Assembly (NCBI RefSeq): GCF_900007165.1
Contig: NZ_CYGY02000023.1
Coordinates: 62,001 to 126,000, forward strand
DNA length: 64,000 nt
Origin: Paraburkholderia piptadeniae
Lineage (GTDB): Bacteria > Pseudomonadota > Gammaproteobacteria > Burkholderiales > Burkholderiaceae
Direction: 5' to 3'
Both the position numbers and the translations under genes were made by a program. Below the pieces are notes generated by a model. The model was not told where the DNA came from, did no database searches, and saw only the letters and a program-made list of their open reading frames with translations. Every line of letters starts with the position of its first letter. Within the stretch, counting starts at the first letter, position 1. This document shows positions 39,592-49,860 of the stretch, one piece after another.

Positions 39592-40860
39592 CTAGTCGTA
39601 CCCGCCGACCGTCAGCAGCTTCATCGCCAGCCGATAGGTGTTGTACGCGAACCAGCTGAGCAGCCGCTCGCCGGCGGGACGTGACTCGTAGTGCTTTTCG
39701 TCGATGCGGCGCGACTCTTCGAACGCCGCGAGGATCGCGTCGCGCAGCTGATCGATCTCGGGATGCAGCACGAGCACGACGTTGGCTTCGTTGTTCAGCA
39801 CGAGGCTCAGCGCGTCGAGATTCGACGAGCCGACCGTGCCCCAATTCGAATCGACCACGGCCACCTTGCCGTGGAGCATGGTCTTTTCGTACTCGGCGAT
39901 CTTCACGCCCGCCTTCAGCAGCGAGCGGTACAGGAACGGCACTGCATAGTCGAGCGCTGCAAACTCCTTTCTGCCGATCACGAGACGCACGTCGACGCCG
40001 CGCTGCGCCGCGAAGATCAACGCACGCCGCAGCTTTCGGCCGGGCATGAAGTACGGATTGGCGAGCAGCACTTCGGAGCGCGCCTGGCCGATCGCCGTCA
40101 GATACGCCTTCTCGATCGCGCGCCGGTTGACGAAGTTGTCGCGCGCGACGAACGCGACGCACGGCTCGGCTATCGCACGCATATCAGCAGTGCGGGCGCT
40201 CCTCGTGCTAAGGCGCGCGCGCACGAAGCGCGCGGTCGCGGCGCGCGGCGTCGGGCCGCCGACAGGCGGCGTCGTCAGCGCGGGCCGGTGGCCGATGCGG
40301 ATGCGCTCCCATTGCACGTCGAACGCTTCGCGCACGTCGGCCACCACGGGCCCTTGCAGCTCGACCGCGAAATCCCAGCGCGGATAAGGCAGGCGCATGC
40401 CGTTCTGATCGTAGTCGTCGACGATGTTGATGCCGCCGCACCACGCGAACGCGTCGTCGACCACGGCGAGCTTGCGGTGCGTGCGCGAAAAGCCGAAGCG
40501 GCCGAAAAGATGCGGGTTGTAGACGCGATGCTCGACGCCCGCCATCGTCCAGTCGTTGAACATCGCGAGGCGCTCGGTGCCGATGCCGTCGGTGATCACG
40601 CGCACGCGGACGCCGCGCGACGCGGCCCGTCTCAGCGCATCGGAGACGGGGCGGCCCGCCGCATCGTCGCAGAAGATATAGGTTTCCAGCGCGACGTCGC
40701 CTTGCGCGGCGTCGATGCGCTCGACCAGCGACGCAATGAACGGCTCGCCCGCGGTGAAGAGGCGAACCTCGTTGCCGGTACAAAAGCGATACCTGGACCA
40801 GTAGCGCCGACCGGGCAAATGCTGGGTCAGTCGCGCGAAGCGGCGGCCGCCGCCGCTCAT
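39592..40860 (-). CDS. clsB: Phospholipase D-like cardiolipin synthase (ClsB-like)
   Basis: A 422-residue PLD-superfamily protein with two HKD motifs: H128-K130-D135 (THRKLAVVD) and H330-K332-D337 (LHGKVAVVD). The architecture without N-terminal membrane helices matches ClsB-type cardiolipin/phosphatidylglycerol synthases. Start ATG at 40860 overlaps the nudB stop in an ATGA, indicating translational coupling. A longer reading frame upstream is out of frame with nudB and was rejected. Confidence 0.87.
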   Translation of the reverse strand: MSGGGRRFARLTQHLPGRRYWSRYRFCTGNEVRLFTAGEPFIASLVERIDAAQGDVALETYIFCDDAAGRPVSDALRRAASRGVRVRVITDGIGTERLAMFNDWTMAGVEHRVYNPHLFGRFGFSRTHRKLAVVDDAFAWCGGINIVDDYDQNGMRLPYPRWDFAVELQGPVVADVREAFDVQWERIRIGHRPALTTPPVGGPTPRAATARFVRARLSTRSARTADMRAIAEPCVAFVARDNFVNRRAIEKAYLTAIGQARSEVLLANPYFMPGRKLRRALIFAAQRGVDVRLVIGRKEFAALDYAVPFLYRSLLKAGVKIAEYEKTMLHGKVAVVDSNWGTVGSSNLDALSLVLNNEANVVLVLHPEIDQLRDAILAAFEESRRIDEKHYESRPAGERLLSWFAYNTYRLAMKLLTVGGYD

Positions 40861-41333
40861 CGGCAACGCTCCTTCACGCGTTGCGGCAATTGCAGGATCG
40901 CGTCGCGATTGGACCACGAGAAGCAGCGCTCGGCGGCCTCCTGCCAGGGCAGCCACAGATGCGCAGTATGTTCGAGCGGTGCGAGCGTCACTTCGAGACG
41001 CTCGGGCACTTGCACGCTGAACCAGTGCTCGGTGTTGTGCGTGACGCCTTCTGCATAACGATGGCGCCACGTCGAAAAAATCTCGAACTCGATGTGATGA
41101 TGCCAGTCGACAAGCGCCTCATGCGGCACGAGATCGCCGCCGATCACGATGCCCGTCTCTTCCGCCACTTCGCGGATGGCCGTTTCCGCGATCGGCTCGT
41201 CGATGCGCTCTTTCGAGCCCGTCACCGATTGCCAGAACCCCTCGCGATCGGCTCGTTCGATAAGCAGCACGTCGAGCTGGGGCGTGTGAATGACGACGAG
41301 TACGGATTCCGGAATCTTCGGCGGTTTCGGCAT
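40857..41333 (-). CDS. nudB: Dihydroneopterin triphosphate diphosphatase (Nudix)
   Basis: A 158-residue Nudix hydrolase. The Nudix box starts at the glycine of GSKERIDE and ends REVAEETGI, matching G-x5-E-x7-REVxEExG. The sequence style (SVLVVIHTPQLDVLLIERAD, HNTEHWFSV) is that of NudB/FolQ, which removes pyrophosphate in folate synthesis. It is coupled to the clsB-like gene and separated from aspS by a terminator. Confidence 0.9.
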   Translation of the reverse strand: MPKPPKIPESVLVVIHTPQLDVLLIERADREGFWQSVTGSKERIDEPIAETAIREVAEETGIVIGGDLVPHEALVDWHHHIEFEIFSTWRHRYAEGVTHNTEHWFSVQVPERLEVTLAPLEHTAHLWLPWQEAAERCFSWSNRDAILQLPQRVKERCR

Positions 41334-41401
41334 GGTGATAAAGCGGCGCGTGAGTCGCGCGATCGCATGTCGGAAGGCGTAGCTTTCAGTGACTGTAACG
41401 C

Positions 41402-41431
41402 AAAAAACGAAAAAGGCGCATCGCGCGCCTT
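41402..41431 (-). terminator. Intrinsic terminator of aspS
   Basis: AAGGCGC / GCGCCTT (41413-41419 and 41425-41431, 5-nt loop) is followed on the minus strand by TTTCGTTTTTT. It separates the aspS transcript from nudB. Confidence 0.8.
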
Positions 41432-41493
41432 CTTCGTTCGTTGTTTCGCGTACCCGCCGTTGTTTTAACGGCGCGTCGCGCTAAACGTCACAT

Positions 41494-43293
41494 TTACATC
41501 TTCTGCTCGGGCTGACGCAGACGGATGTGCAGCTCGCGCAGCTGGCGCTCGTCGACTTCGCTCGGCGCCTGCGTGAGCAGATCCTGCGCGCGCTGCGTCT
41601 TCGGGAACGCGATCACGTCGCGGATCGAATCGGCGCCCGCCATCATCGTGACGATGCGGTCCAGACCGAATGCGATGCCGCCATGCGGGGGCGCGCCGTA
41701 TTGCAGCGCGTCCAGCAGGAAGCCGAACTTCGCGCGCGCTTCTTCCGCGCCGATCTTCAGCGCGCGGAACACCTTGCTCTGCACGTCCTCCTGGAAGATA
41801 CGCACCGAACCGCCGCCGATTTCCCAGCCGTTCAGCACCATGTCATACGCCTTTGCGAGGCAGCGGCCCGGGTCCGTTTCCAGATATTCGAGGTGCTCGT
41901 CCTTCGGGCTCGTGAACGGGTGGTGAGCGGCGACGTAGCGGCTTTCCTCTTCGTCGTACTCGAACATCGGGAAATCGACGACCCACAGCGGCTTCCAGCC
42001 CGCTTCGACGAGGCCGTTCGCCTTGCCGAACTCCGAGTGGCCGATCTTCAGGCGCAGCGCGCCGAGGCTGTCGTTCACGACCTTCGCGCGATCCGCAGCG
42101 AAGAAGATGATGTCGCCGTCCTGCGCGCCCGTGCGCTCGATGATGGCCGCGATAGCCGCGTCGTGCAGGTTCTTCACGATCGGGCTTTGAAGGCCATCAC
42201 GGCCCTTCGCCACTTCGTTGACCTTGATCCACGCGAGACCCTTCGCACCGTAGATGCGCACGAATTCCGTGTAGCTGTCGATATCGCCACGCGACAGCTC
42301 GCCGCCCTTCGGCACGCGCAGCGCCGCGACACGGCCGTCCTTCGTGTTGGCCGGCGTGCTGAACACCTTGAAGTCGACGTCCTTCATGGCGTCCGTCAGT
42401 TCCGTGAATTCGAGCTTCACGCGCAGGTCCGGCTTGTCCGAGCCGAAGCGGCGCATCGCTTCCGAGTACGGCATCACGGCAAACTTCGCGTCCAGTTCGA
42501 CGCCGATCGTTTCCTTGAAGACAACACGCGTCATGTCTTCGAACAGATCGCGGATTTCCTGCTCGTTCAGGAACGACGTTTCGCAGTCGATCTGCGTGAA
42601 TTCCGGCTGACGGTCTGCGCGCAGGTCTTCGTCGCGGAAGCACTTGGTGATCTGGTAGTAACGGTCGAAGTTCGCGACCATCAAGAGCTGCTTGAAGAGC
42701 TGCGGCGACTGCGGCAGCGCGAAGAACTGGCCCGCGTTCACACGCGACGGCACCAGGTAGTCGCGCGCGCCTTCAGGCGTGCTCTTGGTCAGCATCGGCG
42801 TTTCGATGTCGATGAAGCCGCGCGAATCGAGGTACTTGCGCACTTCCATCGCCACGCGATAGCGAAGACGCAGGTTGTGCTGCATCTGCGGACGGCGCAG
42901 GTCGAGCACGCGGTGCGTGAGGCGCGTGGTTTCCGACAGGTTGTCGTCGTCGAGCTGGAACGGCGGCGTGACGGACGCGTTCAGCACGTTCAGCTCGTGG
43001 CACAGCACTTCGATCTTGCCGCTCTTCAGGCCGGCGTTCGTCGTGCCTTCCGGACGGTTGCGCACCACGCCCTTCACCTGGACGCAGAATTCGTTGCGCA
43101 CGCCTTCGGCCGTCTTGAACATCTCAGCGCGATCCGGGTCGCAGACGACCTGAACGAGGCCTTCGCGGTCGCGCAGGTCGATGAAGATAACGCCGCCATG
43201 GTCGCGGCGCCGGCTCACCCAGCCGCACAGCGACACGGTTTGACCCAGGAGGTGTTCGGTCACCAGACCGCAGTATTCAGATCTCATCGACAT
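41494..43293 (-). CDS. aspS: Aspartate-tRNA ligase
   Basis: A 599-residue bacterial-type AspRS with an N-terminal OB-fold anticodon domain ([12 protein letters not shown]), class II motifs ([33 protein letters not shown]) and the bacterial GAD insertion (about 310-415). Whether it discriminates tRNA-Asn cannot be read here. MSMRSEY may start at 43293 or two codons later. It follows the DUF502 gene by 72 nt. Confidence 0.98.
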   Translation of the reverse strand: MSMRSEYCGLVTEHLLGQTVSLCGWVSRRRDHGGVIFIDLRDREGLVQVVCDPDRAEMFKTAEGVRNEFCVQVKGVVRNRPEGTTNAGLKSGKIEVLCHELNVLNASVTPPFQLDDDNLSETTRLTHRVLDLRRPQMQHNLRLRYRVAMEVRKYLDSRGFIDIETPMLTKSTPEGARDYLVPSRVNAGQFFALPQSPQLFKQLLMVANFDRYYQITKCFRDEDLRADRQPEFTQIDCETSFLNEQEIRDLFEDMTRVVFKETIGVELDAKFAVMPYSEAMRRFGSDKPDLRVKLEFTELTDAMKDVDFKVFSTPANTKDGRVAALRVPKGGELSRGDIDSYTEFVRIYGAKGLAWIKVNEVAKGRDGLQSPIVKNLHDAAIAAIIERTGAQDGDIIFFAADRAKVVNDSLGALRLKIGHSEFGKANGLVEAGWKPLWVVDFPMFEYDEEESRYVAAHHPFTSPKDEHLEYLETDPGRCLAKAYDMVLNGWEIGGGSVRIFQEDVQSKVFRALKIGAEEARAKFGFLLDALQYGAPPHGGIAFGLDRIVTMMAGADSIRDVIAFPKTQRAQDLLTQAPSEVDERQLRELHIRLRQPEQKM

Positions 43294-43365
43294 GATGTTT
43301 GTCTTTCGTTTTGCATGGGTTGAACGGCGCGAGCCAAACGGATGTTCGAGTGGCGCGCGCCGGCA

Positions 43366-44028
43366 TTACATGGGTGGCTCGACGGTCGTGCGGCGCTCCG
43401 CCAACGGCTGATGCGTGGGCGAGGACGGGGCGACGACGCCCATCGAGACGATGTACTTGAGTGCGGCGTCGACAGTCATGTCGAGCTCGATCACTTCGCT
43501 TTTCGGCACCATCAGGAAGAAGCCGGACGTCGGGTTCGGCGTAGTCGGCACGTAGACGCTGACGTGATCTTCCTTCAGGTGGTTAACCACGTCGCCGCCG
43601 GGGATGCCCGTCAGAAACCCGATGGTGTAGGACCCTTTGCGCGGGTACTCGATGAGCAGCGCCTTGCGGAATGCATTTCCGCTCGACGACAGCAGCGTAT
43701 CGGACACCTGCTTGACGCTGGTGTAGATCGGACCGACGACAGGAATGCGCGCGACGATCACTTCCCACCAGCCAACCAGCTTCTGCCCAACGAAGTTCTG
43801 CGTCAATAGACCGACGACGAAAATGAACGCGAGGGTCAGCACGGCGCCGAGTCCGGGCAAACGGAAGCCGAGCATCCGCTCCGGCTGCCACGAACGGGGC
43901 AGCAACAGCAGCGTCTGATCCATCGTGCCGATGATCAGCCCGAGCACCCACAACGTGATGGCGAGAGGCACCAGCACCAGAAGGCCCGTCAGAAACACCG
44001 ATTTGAGCGTCGTCTTTTTCGTCGTCAT
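43366..44028 (-). CDS. DUF502 family inner-membrane protein
   Basis: A 220-residue protein with two N-terminal hydrophobic helices (about 10-32 and 55-80) and the DUF502 segments FLTGLLVLVPLAITLWVL and IPVVGPIYTSVKQVSDTLL. A soluble C-terminal domain follows, ending in a low-complexity tail. Its function is unknown. In this group it is commonly seen next to fmdB and aspS, as here. It lies 67 nt after fmdB. Confidence 0.85.
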   Translation of the reverse strand: MTTKKTTLKSVFLTGLLVLVPLAITLWVLGLIIGTMDQTLLLLPRSWQPERMLGFRLPGLGAVLTLAFIFVVGLLTQNFVGQKLVGWWEVIVARIPVVGPIYTSVKQVSDTLLSSSGNAFRKALLIEYPRKGSYTIGFLTGIPGGDVVNHLKEDHVSVYVPTTPNPTSGFFLMVPKSEVIELDMTVDAALKYIVSMGVVAPSSPTHQPLAERRTTVEPPM

Positions 44029-44095
44029 GTGTATCGCCAGAAATCCGCACGAACCCCTTGCGCGGCGTCTACTTCACCGTCGAGCAGCGAACCGG

Positions 44096-44434
44096 CTACG
44101 CGCCCGAGCTGCTTGCCGCGGCGGGCGCCGCTGCGGGTGCCGCAGCCGGCGCGCTCGTGGAAGCCGCGCTGTCGGACGAAGCCGCCTCCGGCTTGCTCTC
44201 GGCCTTGCCAGCCGCTGCGCCCGAGCCGTTGCCGGAAGCCCCGCCCGAATTGCCGCCGCGGAAGTCCGTGACGTACCAGCCCGAGCCCTTCAGCTGGAAA
44301 CCGGCGGCAGTGACCTGCTTGCGAAACGCATCGGCTCCGCACTCCGGGCATTGCGTCAACGGGGCGTCGCTCATTTTTTGAAGCAGGTCCTTCCCGAAGC
44401 CGCATGACTCGCAACGATAAGCGTAGATCGGCAT
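44096..44434 (-). CDS. FmdB-family zinc-ribbon protein
   Basis: A 112-residue small protein with a zinc ribbon of two CxxC pairs (C8, C11, C29, C32) and the family opening MPIYAYRCESCG. Residues from about 60 onward are low-complexity, rich in alanine, glycine, serine and proline. FmdB was named as a putative regulatory protein of formamidase/amidase operons; its general role is unclear. It is probably first in an fmdB-DUF502-aspS unit. Confidence 0.88.
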   Translation of the reverse strand: MPIYAYRCESCGFGKDLLQKMSDAPLTQCPECGADAFRKQVTAAGFQLKGSGWYVTDFRGGNSGGASGNGSGAAAGKAESKPEAASSDSAASTSAPAAAPAAAPAAASSSGA

Positions 44435-44572
44435 GATCTTGTCCCTACAGAAATCTTTTGAACGCTTGCAAAGCCTTGAATTATAGCCGCAAACGATGGC
44501 CCGCCCCGGAATTCCAGGGGAAACGGCCGGCGTTGCCGTAAGCTATGTAGATGAGGGCGATAGCGCCGCGAA

Positions 44573-45214
44573 TCAAGCCCTTGTTGCGCCACGCCGACGC
44601 CACGTCAGCCAGCGCTCCCGGCCGGCGAAGACCGCGATCGAATCGTTAACGGGCTCGTCCTCCACCAGTTCGAAATGGGGCTTGAGCAGCGCGTCGAGGT
44701 CGGCGCGCTCGATGCCGAACGGCGGCCCCTTCGGCGTCGCGCCGATGAAGAAGAAGCCGGCGAGTAATCCGCCAGCAGGCAATAAAGCGGCCATGCGCGC
44801 CACATAGTCGTCGCCCCGCGAAGGAGGCAGCGCGCACATGAACGCCCGCTCGTAGACCCAGCCGGGTTCGAAAGGCGGCTGATACGTGAAGAAGTCGGCG
44901 ACTTCCACGACATCGGCGCGCACGCCCAGTTGGGCGCGCGCGGCTTCGACCGCGTTGGGCGCAAAGTCGATTGCGCGAACCGGCCAGCCTCGTTCGGCAA
45001 GCCACCACGCCTCGTAGGCGCTCCCGCAGCCGGGAATCAGCACGGGCATCGGCGCGTGCCGCTCGACGAATGCCTTGAACGATGCCGGCACACCCGCCTG
45101 ATCCCATGGCGTGTAGCCGCGCCCGAAGCGCTCGTCCCAGAAGCCGGGCGCATTCGGATCGCGGTTTTCGAAATCCGGCGCACCGGAAGGAACAGTTGGC
45201 CTGGAGTTGCTCAT
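44573..45214 (-). CDS. TPMT-family SAM-dependent methyltransferase
   Basis: A 213-residue protein with the thiopurine S-methyltransferase fold: FWDERFGRGYTPWDQAG (about 26-42), SAM motif VLIPGCGSAYEAWWL, and AIDFAPNAVEAAR. Family members methylate thiopurines, thiocyanate, halide or selenium/tellurium compounds; the substrate here cannot be read. ATG at 45214 begins MSNSRPTVPSG. It lies 23 nt after ubiB, so it probably belongs to the ubiJ-ubiB transcript. A 138-nt gap follows before fmdB. Confidence 0.86.
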   Translation of the reverse strand: MSNSRPTVPSGAPDFENRDPNAPGFWDERFGRGYTPWDQAGVPASFKAFVERHAPMPVLIPGCGSAYEAWWLAERGWPVRAIDFAPNAVEAARAQLGVRADVVEVADFFTYQPPFEPGWVYERAFMCALPPSRGDDYVARMAALLPAGGLLAGFFFIGATPKGPPFGIERADLDALLKPHFELVEDEPVNDSIAVFAGRERWLTWRRRGATRA

Positions 45215-45237
45215 CGGCGCACCTCGAAATGGGGAGT

Positions 45238-46821
45238 TCAGTAGCCGCCGTACGCGATGGACAGCCACGCGCGAGCCAGCATTGCGCCGACACCGACGGC
45301 CACGCCGAACATCAAAAGCCCTTGCAGCAGGCGGTTCGTGCGCTTCTGCTCGAGCAGGATCTGGCGGATGGTTTCGTCGTTGATGCCGCGCTGCAGCGCG
45401 TCGTGACGCAGCGCCAGCGCGTGATGTATCAGCCGCGGCAATTGCGGGAGCGTCTTGCTCCATTGCGGCGCCTCGATCTTGAGCCGCTCGTACCAGCCGC
45501 GCATGCCGACCTGCTCGTTCATCCAGCGCTCGAGATACGGCTTCGCCGTCTTCCACAGGTCGAGCTCGGGGTCGAGCGAACGGCCCAGCCCTTCGACGTT
45601 GAGCATCGTCTTTTGCAGCAGCACCAGTTGCGGCTGGATTTCGACGTTGAAGCGGCGCGACGTGGAAAAGAGCCGCATCAGCACCTGGCCGAGCGAGATG
45701 TCCTTCAGCGCGCGGTCGAAATACGGCTCGCAGACCGCGCGAATCGCGCTTTCCAGTTCTTCGACGCGCGTTGTGGGCGGCACCCAGCCGGATTCGAGGT
45801 GCAGCGTCGCGACGCGGTGATAGTCGCGCTTGAAGAACGCGAGAAAGTTCTGCGCGAGATAGTTCTTATCGAAGTCCGACAGCGCGCCGATGATGCCGAA
45901 ATCCAGCGCGATATAGCGCCCAAAATGCGAGGGATCGAGACTCACCTGAATGTTGCCGGGATGCATGTCCGCGTGAAAGAAGCCATCGCGGAAAACCTGC
46001 GTGAAGAAGATCTCGACGCCCTCGCGCGCCAGCTTCGGAATATCGACGCCCGCCGCGCGCAGCGTATCCACCTGGCTGATCGGCACGCCAACCATGCGCT
46101 CCATCACGAGCACGTTGGCCGTGCAGAATTCCCAGTACATCTCCGGCACGAGCAGCAGATCGAGACCCGCGAAATTGCGCCGCAACTGGCTGCCGTTCGC
46201 CGCCTCGCGCATCAGGTCTAGCTCGTCGTGCAGATACTTGTCGAATTCCGCGACCACTTCGCGCGGCTTCAGGCGCTTGCCGTCCGCCCACAGGCGCTCG
46301 GCCCACACGGCGAGATCGCGCAGCAACGCGAGGTCCGAATCGATCACCGGCAACATGTTCGGCCGCAGCACTTTCACGGCGACCTGCTTGCCCGCGTGCT
46401 CGCCCGTCTTCAGGGTCGCGAAGTGAACCTGTGCGATCGATGCGCTCGCCACGGGCACGCGCTCGAAGTCGTCGAAGATCGAATCGACGCGCGCGCCCAG
46501 CGACTTTTCGATGATCGCGATCGCGACTTCCGAATCGAACGGCGGCACCTGGTCCTGCAGCTTCGCGAGTTCGTTCGCGATGTCTGGACGCAGCAGGTCG
46601 CGGCGCGTCGACAGCACCTGGCCGAACTTCACGAAAATCGGCCCAAGGCTCTCCAGCGCGAGACGCAGCCGCAGCCCGGGCGGCTGATCGAACTTGCGGC
46701 CGATCGTGGTGATACGCAGCAGCAACCGCACGCGGCGGTCGTTGATGCGGCTCAGCATCATCTCGTCGAGGCCGAACCGGATGACGGTAAAGAAGATCTT
46801 GAGGAAACGCAGGAAACGCAT
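45238..46821 (-). CDS. ubiB: Ubiquinone biosynthesis ATPase UbiB
   Basis: A 527-residue atypical kinase-like (ABC1/ADCK) protein needed for ubiquinone synthesis. The KxGQ motif is KFGQ (65-68), and [11 protein letters not shown] and LDFGIIGAL match the kinase-like catalytic segments. Two C-terminal hydrophobic helices (about 490-525) anchor it to the inner membrane. It lies 15 nt after ubiJ in the same operon. Confidence 0.96.
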   Translation of the reverse strand: MRFLRFLKIFFTVIRFGLDEMMLSRINDRRVRLLLRITTIGRKFDQPPGLRLRLALESLGPIFVKFGQVLSTRRDLLRPDIANELAKLQDQVPPFDSEVAIAIIEKSLGARVDSIFDDFERVPVASASIAQVHFATLKTGEHAGKQVAVKVLRPNMLPVIDSDLALLRDLAVWAERLWADGKRLKPREVVAEFDKYLHDELDLMREAANGSQLRRNFAGLDLLLVPEMYWEFCTANVLVMERMVGVPISQVDTLRAAGVDIPKLAREGVEIFFTQVFRDGFFHADMHPGNIQVSLDPSHFGRYIALDFGIIGALSDFDKNYLAQNFLAFFKRDYHRVATLHLESGWVPPTTRVEELESAIRAVCEPYFDRALKDISLGQVLMRLFSTSRRFNVEIQPQLVLLQKTMLNVEGLGRSLDPELDLWKTAKPYLERWMNEQVGMRGWYERLKIEAPQWSKTLPQLPRLIHHALALRHDALQRGINDETIRQILLEQKRTNRLLQGLLMFGVAVGVGAMLARAWLSIAYGGY

Positions 46822-46836
46822 GACTGAGCCCGATGA

Positions 46837-47481
46837 CTAGCGCGCGCCGCGCGACGTGGCGGCGCCGCCCGTCGCTTGCGCGCCGCGGGCTTGGACCTTC
46901 TGTTCGAGACGCTCGATGCGTTTCTCGACACGCGCGAGCGCATCGCGAGCGCGTGCCAGCTCGGCGTTGAAATCGTCGAGCGCGGCGCGGCGCACCAGTT
47001 GCGGGTTCTCGTCGAGCAGATATTCGGCCACCGATTCAAGCAAGTTGCGGCCCGTGCGCATCGCATGATCGCCGACCGTGCGCGCCACCGACGCGATCCG
47101 CCACGCGGGCCCGTCGCCGATCAGCTTCGCCAGGTCTTCTTCGGGCTCCCAGCGCAGATGCTCGGCGAGCTTGGCGATCACGGTCGCGAACTCCGCATCG
47201 CCTTCGATCTTCACATGCTTCATCACGGCCGCCTGGCCGCCTTGCAGAAACGCGGGCGCGGCATCGGCGGGCACGGAGACGGTGACGTCGAACGCGTGCG
47301 CTTCGCTTTCGTCGACGGCGCTCAGATAGCCGTCAGGCTGGACCAGCAGGATCAGCGTGACGGGAGGACACGAGAGCCGCGCGGTCTTGCCGGGATACGG
47401 GGTGAGGCGTTCGCGCGCCCACGTTTCGCGAGCGAGCAGATGGTTGACGGCAGCAGCGAAGGGCTTGGCGGCGAAGGTCAT
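46837..47481 (-). CDS. ubiJ: Ubiquinone biosynthesis accessory factor UbiJ (SCP2 domain)
   Basis: A 214-residue protein with an N-terminal SCP2 lipid-binding domain (about 1-115) and a C-terminal helical/coiled-coil region (LARVEKRIERLEQKV, about 180-200). UbiJ holds ubiquinone intermediates in the soluble Ubi complex. ATG at 47481 starts MTFAAKPFAAAVN. It leads the ubiJ-ubiB unit, just downstream of a terminator for the Tim44-like gene. Confidence 0.88.
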   Translation of the reverse strand: MTFAAKPFAAAVNHLLARETWARERLTPYPGKTARLSCPPVTLILLVQPDGYLSAVDESEAHAFDVTVSVPADAAPAFLQGGQAAVMKHVKIEGDAEFATVIAKLAEHLRWEPEEDLAKLIGDGPAWRIASVARTVGDHAMRTGRNLLESVAEYLLDENPQLVRRAALDDFNAELARARDALARVEKRIERLEQKVQARGAQATGGAATSRGAR

Positions 47482-47492
47482 CGGAAGTGGAA

Positions 47493-47528
47493 AGAGAAAA
47501 CCCGCGCCGGCGACTGCCGACGCGGGTT
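47493..47528 (-). terminator. Intrinsic terminator of the Tim44-like gene
   Basis: AACCCGCG / CGCGGGTT (47499-47506 and 47521-47528) with an inner CGGC/GCCG stem is followed on the minus strand by TTCTCTTTCC. It separates the ubiE/Tim44 transcript from ubiJ-ubiB. Confidence 0.75.
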
Positions 47529-47591
47529 CCTATTGTAACGTCCGTTCGCTTCGCGCCTTGCTCTGCCGAACGGCTAATCCTTGACGGAATA

Positions 47592-48593
47592 TCAGTGATG
47601 ATTCACTTGCTGGATGCCCGCGAGCAGCCAGCCTTCGCCCGTACGCGTCGACTTCGACAGATTCCAGATTTCCTCGAACGGCTCGGCCGTGCCGCCCATC
47701 GTTTCGCGGATCAGGCCATGAAAGCGCACGCTCGCGAAGTACTCGCTGCCGCGATCTTCGACGCCGAGCAGATCGGCGTCGAGTTTCACGACGTCGGTCT
47801 GGTTCTTCTCCGCGCCGCGCGAAGCCAGGTCGACCTTTACTTCGGCGAACATTTCCGGCGTCGTGAACTCGCGGATGTCGTCCATGTTGGCGGCGTCCCA
47901 GGCTGCCTGCAGGCGCACGAAGTAGACCTTTGCGTTACGCAAGAACGCTTCGGAGTCGAAGCCGGCCGGCACGACGGGCGCTGCGGCGACTTCGGGTGTC
48001 GTCAACGGGTTGCCTTGCGGGGCGAGGTACGAGCCCGACGGCGGCGCCGTATAGCGCGGCTCCTGCGAGTAGCCCGTGCCGCCCGCGTTCAGCGTCGGCG
48101 AACTGCCGGCATAAGCGGGTGCCGACGCATCGCGCTTGCGGCCAAACAGCTTGCGGATCAACCAGATTGCGACGAACGCGATCAGCGCGATGACGATCAG
48201 ATTCGCCATCATGCCGGCGAACGCTTCGCCAAGACCGAAGTGCGACAGCAGCGCCGCGATGCCCAGACCCGCGGCGAGACCGGCGATCGGCCCCAGCCAG
48301 CGCGAGCGGTTAGGCTGCGGCGCGGGCGTGGGCGGCGGCGTGGCCGGACGCTGTGACTGCATGCCCTGCGCCGGCGCGCCCGGCGACTGCGAAGGCGACG
48401 GCGCCGTCTGCTGATGCGGCTGGGTGATGTTCGACTGGCGCCCGAAACTGCGGCCGCCGCCCATGCGTTTCGCTTCGGCGTCGAGCGAAGTCAGCGTGCC
48501 GACGGTGATCAGGCCGACCATTGCGATCAGTCCGATTCTCCTCGCCCACGCCCCCTTAGCCTTACAACGAGATAACAAATTCGAATCCGACAT
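47592..48593 (-). CDS. Tim44-like domain membrane protein
   Basis: A 333-residue protein with an N-terminal hydrophobic/signal-like segment (about 18-38), the GGGRSFGRQ motif typical of bacterial Tim44-like proteins, and a proline/glutamine-rich linker (about 55-97). Two hydrophobic stretches (about 100-117 and 126-147) are followed by a C-terminal Tim44 domain (about 195-332). Tim44 domains bind membranes or proteins; the bacterial role is poorly defined. It lies 37 nt downstream of ubiE and upstream of a terminator. Confidence 0.88.
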   Translation of the reverse strand: MSDSNLLSRCKAKGAWARRIGLIAMVGLITVGTLTSLDAEAKRMGGGRSFGRQSNITQPHQQTAPSPSQSPGAPAQGMQSQRPATPPPTPAPQPNRSRWLGPIAGLAAGLGIAALLSHFGLGEAFAGMMANLIVIALIAFVAIWLIRKLFGRKRDASAPAYAGSSPTLNAGGTGYSQEPRYTAPPSGSYLAPQGNPLTTPEVAAAPVVPAGFDSEAFLRNAKVYFVRLQAAWDAANMDDIREFTTPEMFAEVKVDLASRGAEKNQTDVVKLDADLLGVEDRGSEYFASVRFHGLIRETMGGTAEPFEEIWNLSKSTRTGEGWLLAGIQQVNHH

Positions 48594-48630
48594 TTTCGCA
48601 ATTTCCTTGAAAAACGAGAAGTTAGGGACG

Positions 48631-49362
48631 CTAGTATTTGGTCCCGATATGTAAAGCTACCACGCCAGCTGACAAATTGTAATATTTGACGGCGTCGAGG
48701 CCAGCTTGTTCCATCATCGTCTTCAAAGTTTCCTGGTCCGGATGCATGCGGATCGATTCAGCCAGGTAGCGGTAGCTGTCGGCGTCTCTCGCGAAGCGCT
48801 CGCCGAGCCACGGCAGCACCTTGAACGAATAGACGTCGTACGCCTTTTTCAGCGGGTCCCACACTTTCGAGAACTCCAGCACGAGCAGCCGCCCGGCCGG
48901 TTTCAGCACGCGGCGCATTTCCGCGAGCGCCACGTCCTTATGCGTCATGTTACGCAAGCCGAATGCCACGGTGACGACATCGAAGTAGTTGTCCGGAAAC
49001 GGAATCTTTTCGGCGTCGCACAGCAGCGCCGGCGTGATGATGCCCTTGTCGATCAGCCGATCGCGGCCGACGCGCAGCATCGATTCGTTGATGTCGGTGT
49101 GCCACACTTCGCCCGTCTCGCCCGCCTGCTTCGCGAACGCCTTCGACAGGTCGCCCGTGCCGCCCGCGATATCGAGCACCTTGTAGCCGGTCCGCACGTT
49201 GGCCTGCGCGATCGTGAATGCCTTCCACGCGCGGTGCAGCCCGCCCGACATCAGGTCGTTCATCAGGTCATAGTTGGAAGCGACCGAGTGGAACACCCCC
49301 GCCACTTTCTTCGCTTTTTCCTGTTCATCGACTGTCTGATAGCCGAAGTGGGTATTGGTCAT
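48631..49362 (-). CDS. ubiE: Bifunctional demethylmenaquinone/2-methoxy-6-polyprenyl-1,4-benzoquinol methylase
   Basis: A 243-residue C-methyltransferase of ubiquinone synthesis. SAM motif [24 protein letters not shown], and the C-terminal signature [16 protein letters not shown] are canonical. ATG at 49362 begins [11 protein letters not shown]. It lies 77 nt after the DUF971 gene and 37 nt before the Tim44-like gene. Confidence 0.97.
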   Translation of the reverse strand: MTNTHFGYQTVDEQEKAKKVAGVFHSVASNYDLMNDLMSGGLHRAWKAFTIAQANVRTGYKVLDIAGGTGDLSKAFAKQAGETGEVWHTDINESMLRVGRDRLIDKGIITPALLCDAEKIPFPDNYFDVVTVAFGLRNMTHKDVALAEMRRVLKPAGRLLVLEFSKVWDPLKKAYDVYSFKVLPWLGERFARDADSYRYLAESIRMHPDQETLKTMMEQAGLDAVKYYNLSAGVVALHIGTKY

Positions 49363-49439
49363 CGCGCTTCGTCCTTTCGCGTATTCATTCTGAAAATTGT
49401 TTCGCCGCATCCCCGCGGATGGCCGCCCCGCGGATCGTA

Positions 49440-49853
49440 TCAGTGTCTGTGGCCATGCGCCGGGCTGGATACAGGCATCGGCGCGTCCCGGTCGACGCCC
49501 GCTGTCTTAAGTTTGTCGAAATACTCGGCCCAGAGTTCGTCCTGACGGGTCGCGAGATCCCACAGCAGATCCCACGAATAGATGCCCGTGTTGTGACCGT
49601 CGGAGAACGTGGGCTGCAGCGCGTAATTGCCGACGCCTTCGAGCGCCGTAATTGTCACTTCGCGCTTGCCCGTCTGCAGCGTCTCCTGGCCGGGGCCGTG
49701 GCCGCGCACTTCCGCCGATGGCGAATAGACGCGCATCAGCTCGAACGGCACGCGGTAGCTCTTGCCGTTCGCATATTGCAATTCGAGCACCCGTGATACG
49801 GCATGAACGACGACGCCGGCGGGCACCGGCGTATCGGATTTCAATCCACTCAT
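49440..49853 (-). CDS. DUF971 / gamma-butyrobetaine hydroxylase-like N-terminal domain protein
   Basis: A 137-residue protein with the DUF971 core ([31 protein letters not shown]; then [19 protein letters not shown]). The function of stand-alone DUF971 proteins is not established; Fe-S cluster trafficking links have been proposed for related domains. Its His-rich end (HGHRH) is notable. It sits 7 nt after the HIT gene, in a row leading to ubiE. Confidence 0.82.
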   Translation of the reverse strand: MSGLKSDTPVPAGVVVHAVSRVLELQYANGKSYRVPFELMRVYSPSAEVRGHGPGQETLQTGKREVTITALEGVGNYALQPTFSDGHNTGIYSWDLLWDLATRQDELWAEYFDKLKTAGVDRDAPMPVSSPAHGHRH

Positions 49854-49860
49854 GATGACC

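Noticed and set aside
40861..41070. N-terminal extension of the clsB-like gene into nudB
   Set aside because: It would overlap conserved nudB codons in another frame; the ATGA overlap at 40857-40860 gives a normal coupled start.
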